Positions 1-4,384 of a DNA stretch of 5,684 nucleotides are shown here, piece after piece. Position 1 is the first letter of the stretch, and each line of letters opens with the position of its first letter. The stretch comes from Bacillota bacterium. Its GTDB lineage: Bacteria > Bacillota > Limnochordia > Darwinibacteriales > Darwinibacteriaceae. Both the position numbers and the translations under genes were made by a program. Below the pieces are notes generated by a model. That model was given only the letters and a program-made list of their open reading frames with translations, was not told the DNA's origin and did not search any database. The DNA lies in NCBI GenBank assembly GCA_012799535.1, contig JAAZLB010000084.1:1-5684 (forward strand). Reading direction: 5' to 3'.

Positions 1-338
1 GGGCCATAGTTAGGGCCACGCAACGTGAAATTGTCAATAATGAGGCCTTTAGTTTCCTGATTCCTACTGGAACAGCCATTCAAAATGTTCGAACAAGCTA
101 TCTTGGGGATACCTTGACCCGTGATGGGTATCATCTTAGTCTTAATTTGGGACGTTATATCGCAGGTCTAACGTGGTTTAGAGTCTTAACTGGTCAACCT
201 ATCGAACAGATAACGTATGTTCCCCATAGGGGAGAAGTTCCCCCTAGGTCTCTCCCTATTATCAAAAAAGCCGTCAATTATGCAGTGCAAAAGCCATTTG
301 TCATAACCAACCTAGGAAAAGGGGAGATATGGACTTAG
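1..338 (+). CDS. DUF4886 / SGNH-hydrolase-like protein, C-terminal part (5' end outside window)
   Basis: The reading frame is open from base 3 to the TAG at 336-338 and gives about 111 residues with no start needed, so the gene begins upstream of the window. The visible part contains PTGTAIQNVR, then TSYLGDTLTRDGYHLS, then GRYIAGLTWF. This is the layout I know from the DUF4886 family, a branch of the SGNH/GDSL hydrolase fold. The Asp and His of the DGYHLS block would be the last two members of the Ser-Asp-His triad; the serine block would lie in the missing part. The substrate is unknown; SGNH enzymes are mostly esterases or deacetylases acting on polysaccharides or other esters. No terminator separates it from the phosphatase gene 55 bp downstream, so the two may be co-transcribed. 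The family call is from motif memory; the exact function is not supported. Confidence 0.75.
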   Translation, partial: AIVRATQREIVNNEAFSFLIPTGTAIQNVRTSYLGDTLTRDGYHLSLNLGRYIAGLTWFRVLTGQPIEQITYVPHRGEVPPRSLPIIKKAVNYAVQKPFVITNLGKGEIWT

Positions 339-393
339 AACTGATTTTAGGTAAGTAAGAAAGAATGCCCAATATTCTAAGGAGTGGTTTTTC

Positions 394-1566
394 ATGATGA
401 ATCTTCAGAAGCGCCCTTGGATACAAGTTCCCCTAATTTTAGCGGTATTTGTATTGTTGACTGTACCGGCTTGGGCAGAACCGCCAGTGAAAAACGTTAT
501 TATGATGATTGGCGATGGCATGGGTATTAATCACATCACCGCGGCTAGAATTAGCCTAGAAGATGGAGCCTATTCCCAACTCAACATAGACACTATGCCT
601 TATACAGGTTTTTCTATCAACTTTTCTAATAACGATCTAGTCACCGACTCAGCTGCTGCTGCCACCGCCCTAGCAACAGGCTTTAGAACTGATAACAAGC
701 GTTTAGCTACCTTACCAGATGGTACTCCCGTTAAGAGCATCATGCTGATGGCTAAAGAACGGGGCTTTAGTACCGGTATTGTAGCCACAGTGAAAATCAC
801 TGATGCTACTCCCGCAGCCTTTTTAGTGCAGGCGGATTCGCGATCCTTTGAAAAGACCATCGCAGAAGATATTTTGAAAACCGAAACGGATGTGTTGTTA
901 GGTGGTGGCCTTGATGTGTTTGGAGCCAACCCCTTTACCAAAGAACCCCGTACCCGTTCCTTAATAAACCAAGCGATACAAGAGGGATATACTTATGTGT
1001 TTGACCGGGACGGGCTGATGAATTTAGAAGTCACCCCCGATTTGAAGTTGCTCGGTCTGTTTATGGGGGGAGATATGAGCTTTGAGATTACTCGTTTTAA
1101 TATCGAACCTACCATTACCGAGATGACTAAGCGGGCGTTAGAAGTGGTGGGTCAAAATCCCCAAGGTTTTTTCCTCATGGTGGAAGGTTCTAAAATAGAT
1201 CGGGCTAGTCACAGTAATACTCCTGCTGAGATGATTGGTGATCTTTTAGCCTTTGACCAAGCGGTGGGAGTGGCCCTGGACTATGCCAAAACCCATCCTG
1301 GAACCTTAGTGGTTGTAACCGCTGATCACGAAACAGGTGGATTTGGAATTACAAGTGGTGATCCTTCTGGTGACGTAGTCAACTATGGTTGGCTATCTAC
1401 TGGTCACACTGGTGCTATGGTGCCGGTTTATGCTTACGGTCCAGGTGCTGAGTGTTTCACTGGTACTATGCAGATTACAGAAATCCCAGTCAAAATCGGA
1501 AAGTTAATGGGAATTACCGATTTCCCAGCTATTATTGAAGTAGATGAGGTAGAAGTAACTAACTAA
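394..1566 (+). CDS. phoA: Secreted alkaline phosphatase (PhoA superfamily)
   Basis: This 390-residue metal-dependent phosphomonoesterase is predicted to act outside the membrane. Residues 1-28 form a signal peptide: QKR, a hydrophobic core at about 10-24, and a cleavage site after AWA. Active-site motifs appear in family order: IGDGMG (D41, metal), TDSAAAATA (S86, the phosphorylated serine), TDATPAA (D137, T139), DSR (R150, phosphate binding), VEGSKIDRASH (E264, D269, H273), ADHETGG (D311, H312) and STGHTG (H338). All catalytic and zinc ligands are therefore present. At 390 residues it is shorter than E. coli or Bacillus enzymes (about 450-470), probably in peripheral loops. The start is ATG 394, with AAGGAG at 379-384 nine bases upstream; ATG 397 is possible but spaced less well. 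I see no Pho box in the 55-bp gap. The gene ends in a strong terminator. The third metal site has an unusual residue pair (see findings). The symbol is used in the family sense; a paralogue such as phoB of Bacillus is equally possible. Confidence 0.95.
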   Translation: MMNLQKRPWIQVPLILAVFVLLTVPAWAEPPVKNVIMMIGDGMGINHITAARISLEDGAYSQLNIDTMPYTGFSINFSNNDLVTDSAAAATALATGFRTDNKRLATLPDGTPVKSIMLMAKERGFSTGIVATVKITDATPAAFLVQADSRSFEKTIAEDILKTETDVLLGGGLDVFGANPFTKEPRTRSLINQAIQEGYTYVFDRDGLMNLEVTPDLKLLGLFMGGDMSFEITRFNIEPTITEMTKRALEVVGQNPQGFFLMVEGSKIDRASHSNTPAEMIGDLLAFDQAVGVALDYAKTHPGTLVVVTADHETGGFGITSGDPSGDVVNYGWLSTGHTGAMVPVYAYGPGAECFTGTMQITEIPVKIGKLMGITDFPAIIEVDEVEVTN

Positions 1567-1568
1567 CG

Positions 1569-1614
1569 AAAAAGCCGGGTTAGATCCACTCAGTTGCGAT
1601 CTTCCCGGCTTTTT
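1569..1614. terminator. Bidirectional rho-independent terminator
   Basis: An 11-bp perfect arm, AAAAAGCCGGG (1569-1579), pairs with CCCGGCTTTTT (1604-1614). Inside it AGATC (1582-1586) pairs with GATCT (1598-1602) around an 11-nt loop, with a small internal bulge between the two helices. The stem is flanked by an A run on the left and a T run on the right, so it can terminate from either side. It begins 3 nt after the phosphatase stop codon and lies 5 nt beyond the stop of the minus-strand mini-ORF. Confidence 0.93.
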
Positions 1615-1619
1615 AGCAC

Positions 1620-1709
1620 TCATCGTTTTCTGTCCCTTTTGTTGTGCAATTTTCTTGCCACTTGGTTTTCATAGTGCTCATAATTGAAGTAAATGGAATT
1701 CAAATACAT
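1620..1709 (-). CDS. Candidate small protein, 29 aa, unknown function
   Basis: On the minus strand ATG 1709-1707 opens a frame closed by TGA at 1622-1620. The product begins MYLNSIYFNYEHY and ends KLHNKRDRKR. It is a tyrosine/asparagine-rich first half followed by a strongly basic tail, with no transmembrane segment and no cysteine. I do not recognise it. Three context signals support it. AAAGGGGGA (minus strand, 1728-1720) could act as a Shine-Dalgarno 10 nt before the ATG, or 7 nt before an in-frame GTG at 1712-1710. A TATAAA box lies upstream. The bidirectional terminator follows the stop almost immediately. An ORF this short can arise by chance, so the case rests on context. The basic tail would fit nucleic-acid or ribosome binding, but that is speculation. 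Confidence 0.4.
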   Translation of the reverse strand: MYLNSIYFNYEHYENQVARKLHNKRDRKR

Positions 1710-1748
1710 CACTTTCAAATCCCCCTTTGGTGTTTTATCTAGCTTCAT

Positions 1749-1777
1749 TTTATATTTTACAACTAGCTAAGTAACCA
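1749..1777 (-). promoter_or_regulatory. Candidate sigma-A promoter for the minus-strand mini-ORF
   Basis: On the minus strand TATAAA (1754-1749, 5 of 6 to the -10 consensus) lies 17 nt after TGGTTA (1777-1772, only 3 of 6 to the -35 consensus). Transcription would start near 1742, giving a leader of about 30 nt that contains the G-rich Shine-Dalgarno. The region is AT-rich, so chance matches are likely. Confidence 0.25.
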
Positions 1778-1843
1778 GTCGGTAGGGGGTTTTTTGTTCA
1801 GCCTAAAGTCTGAAGCACAATCAGCCTTACCACAAATGTCATG

Positions 1844-1868
1844 ACCGACCTGTTAGGGGCGGTTTTTT
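1844..1868 (+). terminator. Orphan rho-independent terminator upstream of the hyd operon
   Basis: ACCGACC (1844-1850) pairs with GGGCGGT (1857-1863) around the loop TGTTAG, with one A-G mismatch. The hairpin is followed directly by a run of six Ts ending at 1868. The T-tract is only on the plus-strand side, so it stops rightward transcription. No plus-strand gene lies between the phosphatase terminator (ending 1614) and this hairpin. It either backs up that terminator, insulates the hyd promoters, or ends an unannotated transcript. Confidence 0.65.
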
Positions 1869-1879
1869 GTTATCATATT

Positions 1880-1908
1880 TTGATTATCCGGGAAAATTTC
1901 GTTAAATT
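1880..1908 (+). promoter_or_regulatory. Candidate distal promoter of hydCBA
   Basis: TTGATT (1880-1885) and TAAATT (1903-1908) are separated by 17 nt; each matches 4 of 6 consensus bases. Transcription would start near 1915. The upstream Rex-like dyad (1899-1916) covers its -10 box and start point, as expected for a repressor site. The boxes are weak on their own. Confidence 0.4.
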
Positions 1909-1916
1909 ATTCACAA
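1899..1916 (+). promoter_or_regulatory. Rex-like operator, distal copy
   Basis: TCGTTAA-ATTA-TTCACAA has the 7+4+7 layout of the Rex box, for which the consensus I recall is TTGTGAA-N4-TTCACAA, or TTGTTAA-N4-TTAACAA in clostridia. The right half is perfect; the left half differs from TTGTTAA at one base. The right half also belongs to a second dyad, TCAC-AAA-GTGA (1911-1921). Rex represses when NADH/NAD+ is low, which suits an NADH-linked hydrogenase. Confidence 0.55.
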
Positions 1917-1939
1917 AGTGATCCAAGCGCCTGTTATTG

Positions 1940-1948
1940 TGGTAGAAT
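1940..1948 (+). promoter_or_regulatory. Candidate proximal promoter of hydCBA (extended -10)
   Basis: TGGTAGAAT is an extended -10 element: TG, one base, then TAGAAT with 5 of 6 consensus bases. No good -35 is seen at 1920-1925, but extended -10 promoters can do without one. Transcription would start near 1955, inside the proximal Rex-like dyad, with a leader of about 40 nt to GTG 1995. It overlaps the alternative ATG at 1947, which argues against translation starting there. Confidence 0.45.
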
Positions 1949-1952
1949 GCAA

Positions 1953-1970
1953 TTGAGAATTTATTCACAA
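1953..1970 (+). promoter_or_regulatory. Rex-like operator, proximal copy
   Basis: TTGAGAA-TTTA-TTCACAA matches the Rex consensus TTGTGAA-N4-TTCACAA at 13 of 14 defined positions (A for T at position 4). It shares the 12-mer TTATTCACAAAG with the distal copy (1907-1918 and 1961-1972). The two dyad centres are 54 bp apart, close to five helical turns. It would sit on the start point of the proximal promoter, a classic repressing position. Confidence 0.65.
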
Positions 1971-1977
1971 AGATCAG

Positions 1978-1986
1978 AAAGAGGTG
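1978..1986 (+). promoter_or_regulatory. Ribosome binding site that sets the hydC start
   Basis: AAAGAGGTG lies 8 nt before GTG 1995 and resembles the AGGAGGTG sites of hydB and hydA. The in-frame ATG at 1947 has no comparable site upstream, so GTG 1995 is the preferred start. Confidence 0.75.
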
Positions 1987-1994
1987 CAAGCACA

Positions 1995-2504
1995 GTGGTC
2001 ATAACGGATCAAGTTGTAGAGAAGAAGGAGTTAGACTTAGACTTCCTTACCGCTACCATTGAGGAAAAGGGTACCAAGTCCGCTGCACTAATTCCAATTT
2101 TACAGGCAATACAAGAGAAGTATCGTTATCTTCCTGAGCAAGCCATGGTGCTGGTTGCTCAAGCTTTAGGGTTATCGGCGGCTACAGTCTATGGTGTAGC
2201 CACCTTTTACGCCCAGTTTTCATTGGAGCCCAAAGGCAAGTATGTGATCAAAGTCTGTGACGGAACCGCTTGCCATGTACGTGGTTCTTTGCCTGTTTAC
2301 GACGCGATCTGCAAAAAGGTCAAACTGGTGAATGGAAAATTTACCACAGCAGATGGTCTTTTTACGGTAGAAACGGTTTCGTGTTTGGGTGCTTGTGGAT
2401 TGGCCCCTGTAGTCACGATTAATGATAAGGTTTACGGACAGATGACAGCGGAAGCCATCACCATGATTATTGATACCTTAGAAGAGGGAGGTGCCCAACA
2501 GTGA
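1995..2504 (+). CDS. hydC: NuoE-like [2Fe-2S] subunit of trimeric NAD(P)-linked [FeFe] hydrogenase (HydC / HndA)
   Basis: This gamma subunit of a cytoplasmic HydABC-type hydrogenase passes electrons within the flavin module. From GTG 1995 it has 169 residues, the usual NuoE size. An N-terminal helical part (about 10-75) includes the typical YRYLPEQA and VYGVATFYAQF. The C-terminal thioredoxin-like ferredoxin domain binds one [2Fe-2S] cluster through C88-x4-C93 (CDGTACHVRGS) and C130-x3-C134 (SCLGACGLAP). The frame remains open upstream to ATG 1947 (185 residues). That start lacks a Shine-Dalgarno, overlaps a promoter element, and would put an operator inside the coding region. The stop TGA overlaps the GTG of hydB by 4 nt, so the genes are translationally coupled. 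It is often annotated as NADH-quinone oxidoreductase subunit E, but the hydrogenase context makes HydC the better name. The family is certain; the start is likely. Confidence 0.93.
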   Translation: MVITDQVVEKKELDLDFLTATIEEKGTKSAALIPILQAIQEKYRYLPEQAMVLVAQALGLSAATVYGVATFYAQFSLEPKGKYVIKVCDGTACHVRGSLPVYDAICKKVKLVNGKFTTADGLFTVETVSCLGACGLAPVVTINDKVYGQMTAEAITMIIDTLEEGGAQQ

Positions 2505-4384
2505 TCACAACCCAAGGGCAAATCCAGGATATTCAAAAGCGTTATAATGAAGCATTAGAGCGGGCCAAAGCTCGTATTCTGGTCTGTGCCGGAACAGGCT
2601 GTGTGGCTAGTGGTTCTCCAGTAGTCTACGAGGGTTTGATGGCCGAACTGAAGAAACGGGGCCTCCACACTACTATTGATTGTTTATTAGAGGACGAGCA
2701 CGCCACATCTGGGGTAACAGTGGTAAATAGTGGGTGTCATGGCTTTTGTGAAAAGGGACCATTAGTCCGCATCGAGCCTGAGGGAATTTTATATACCAAA
2801 GTTCAAGTCGGCGATGTTGGAGAGATCGTAGATGCTATAGTCGAGGGCACTCTAGTGGAAAGGCTTTTGTATCATGATCCTCGTACTAACGAAGTTTTTC
2901 CTCACGAACATGAGATACCTTTTTATCGCTACCAAACCCGGGTTGCTCTCCACAATTGCGGTGAAATCGACCCAGAAGATATTCGGGCCTATATGGCTCA
3001 CGATGGATACCAGGGAGTTGCCAAGGCTTTGTCCATGACCCCGCAGCAAGTTATCGAACAGATACTCAATGCCAATCTGCGTGGGCGGGGTGGCGGTGGT
3101 TTTCCTGCAGGTCGTAAATGGACCATTGCAGCCTCTCAACAAGCAGATCAAAAATACATTATCTGCAATGGGGATGAAGGGGATCCAGGGGCCTTTATGG
3201 ACCGCAGTATCATGGAAGGTGATCCACACAGTGTCTTAGAGGGCATGATGATTGCTGGTTATGCCATTGGGGCAAGTAAGGGTTATATCTATGTGCGGGC
3301 AGAATACCCTCTCGCTGTTAGGCGTTTGGAAAAAGCTATTGTAGATGCTCAAGAAGCGGGCTTATTGGGATCAAATGTTTTAGGTTCTGATTTTTCCTTT
3401 CACATTCAGGTAAAAGAAGGGGCGGGAGCCTTTGTATGTGGCGAAGAAAGCGCCCTTATTGCTTCAATTGAAGGTCAACGGGGTATGCCCAGACCTAAGC
3501 CTCCTTTTCCAGCGGTAGCTGGTTTGTGGGGTAAGCCTACCATTATTAATAATGTAGAAACCTTGGCTAACGTGTCCCGCATCATGATTCGGGGCGTGGA
3601 ATGGTTTAAGTCCATTGGTACTCCTAATAGTCCCGGTACTAAAACTTTTGCCTTAACTGGAGAGGTAGAAAATACTGGCTTAATCGAAGTTCCCATGGGT
3701 TGTACCATTGAAGAGGTAGTCTTTAAGATTGGTGGTGGTATCCGTGGTGGTCGTAAATTTAAGGCAGTTCAAATTGGAGGTCCCTCTGGTGGCTGTCTCA
3801 CCGAGGATCAACTAGATATCACCTTAGACTTTGATTCTTTACAAAAAGTGGGAGCCATGATCGGTTCTGGTGGCCTGGTGGTCATGGATGAAAAGACCTG
3901 TGTAGTTGAGGTAGCTCGCTTTTTCATGAACTTTATTCAAAATGAATCCTGTGGAAAATGTACATTTTGCCGAGAAGGCACTTTGCAGATGCTCAAAATC
4001 CTACAGCGTATCGTAGATGGTAATGGTACCTTAGAGGACTTAGATCTCCTTGTGGAAGTGGGTGAAATGGTGCAAATTGGTTCCCTTTGTGGTTTAGGGA
4101 AAACCGCCCCCAACCCTGTGCTTTCCACTTTGGAAAATTTCCGTGATGAGTATTTAGCCCACATCGTAGAAAAACGGTGTCCAGCTGGCGTTTGCCAAGG
4201 CCTCAAACGTTTCGTAATCAGTGCAGACAAATGTAAGGGGTGTTCTCGTTGTGCTAAGGTTTGCCCAGTTGGGGCCATTTCTGGTGAAGTTCGTTCACCC
4301 TTTGTGATTGATGTGGAAAAATGCATTAAGTGTGGAGCTTGTGTAGAGGCCTGTAAGTTCATGGCCATCGAGGAGGTGTCATAA
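2501..4384 (+). CDS. hydB: NuoF-like NADH/FMN subunit of trimeric [FeFe] hydrogenase (HydB / HndC)
   Basis: This 627-residue flavin subunit is the site of NAD(H) oxidation or reduction and, in characterised homologues, of electron bifurcation with ferredoxin. Domains in order: an N-terminal thioredoxin-like [2Fe-2S] domain (about 24-120; C29-x4-C34 and C79-x3-C83); the NuoF core with the FMN glycine loop RGRGGGGFPAG (194-204), NGDEGDPGAF (from 223) and GAGAFVCGEES (307-317); an SLBB region (about 385-440); a [4Fe-4S] site C484-x2-C487-x2-C490 with C530; and a C-terminal two-[4Fe-4S] ferredoxin domain (C578, C581, C584, C588 and C608, C611, C614, C618). The N- and C-terminal ferredoxin domains are what separate HydB from complex I NuoF. 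The start is GTG 2501 with GGAGGTG 7 nt upstream. The gene overlaps hydC by 4 nt and hydA by 1 nt. All expected cluster ligands are present. Confidence 0.97.
   Translation: MITTQGQIQDIQKRYNEALERAKARILVCAGTGCVASGSPVVYEGLMAELKKRGLHTTIDCLLEDEHATSGVTVVNSGCHGFCEKGPLVRIEPEGILYTKVQVGDVGEIVDAIVEGTLVERLLYHDPRTNEVFPHEHEIPFYRYQTRVALHNCGEIDPEDIRAYMAHDGYQGVAKALSMTPQQVIEQILNANLRGRGGGGFPAGRKWTIAASQQADQKYIICNGDEGDPGAFMDRSIMEGDPHSVLEGMMIAGYAIGASKGYIYVRAEYPLAVRRLEKAIVDAQEAGLLGSNVLGSDFSFHIQVKEGAGAFVCGEESALIASIEGQRGMPRPKPPFPAVAGLWGKPTIINNVETLANVSRIMIRGVEWFKSIGTPNSPGTKTFALTGEVENTGLIEVPMGCTIEEVVFKIGGGIRGGRKFKAVQIGGPSGGCLTEDQLDITLDFDSLQKVGAMIGSGGLVVMDEKTCVVEVARFFMNFIQNESCGKCTFCREGTLQMLKILQRIVDGNGTLEDLDLLVEVGEMVQIGSLCGLGKTAPNPVLSTLENFRDEYLAHIVEKRCPAGVCQGLKRFVISADKCKGCSRCAKVCPVGAISGEVRSPFVIDVEKCIKCGACVEACKFMAIEEVS

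Larger units (their letters stand above)
1710..1994. other. Intergenic regulatory region upstream of hydCBA
   Basis: This stretch has no convincing gene. From left to right it holds the leader and promoter of the minus-strand mini-ORF, a G-run/T-tract motif at 1781-1798, a short hairpin TTCAG/CTGAA (1797-1801 with 1810-1814), a plus-strand terminator at 1844-1868, two candidate promoters, two Rex-like dyads, and the ribosome binding site of hydC. TCAGCCTAA (1798-1806) and TCAGCCTTA (1821-1829) are a near-identical short direct repeat. I recognise no riboswitch. Confidence 0.7.

Noticed and set aside
362..378. Small hairpin AGAAT/ATTCT just upstream of the phosphatase Shine-Dalgarno
   Set aside because: Only five AT-rich pairs with a 7-nt loop and no T-tract; too weak to call a terminator or regulatory structure.
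600..941. Minus-strand open frame of 113 codons opposite the phosphatase gene
   Set aside because: It lies wholly inside a well-supported alkaline phosphatase and has no recognisable domain; it is a shadow frame.
1734..1762. Alternative minus-strand promoter TTGTAA-17-GATAAA for the mini-ORF
   Set aside because: Its start point would fall near 1727, inside the putative Shine-Dalgarno, leaving no usable leader.
1773..1796. G-run plus T6 read as a complete terminator
   Set aside because: The T-tract is present but the only pairing is AACC with GGTT across an 11-nt loop, or a 3-bp ACC/GGT stem, so it was left out of the feature list and mentioned only as a relative of the hairpin at 1844-1868.
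2852..4368. Three minus-strand open frames (2852-3229, 3475-3708, 3937-4368) opposite hydB
   Set aside because: They are all antisense to conserved NuoF and ferredoxin motifs, and the products look like low-complexity shadow translations.
1995..4384. Reading hydC and hydB as complex I genes nuoE and nuoF
   Set aside because: hydB carries additional N- and C-terminal ferredoxin domains, and the next gene is an [FeFe] hydrogenase with H-cluster motifs rather than nuoG; the trimeric hydrogenase assignment fits better.
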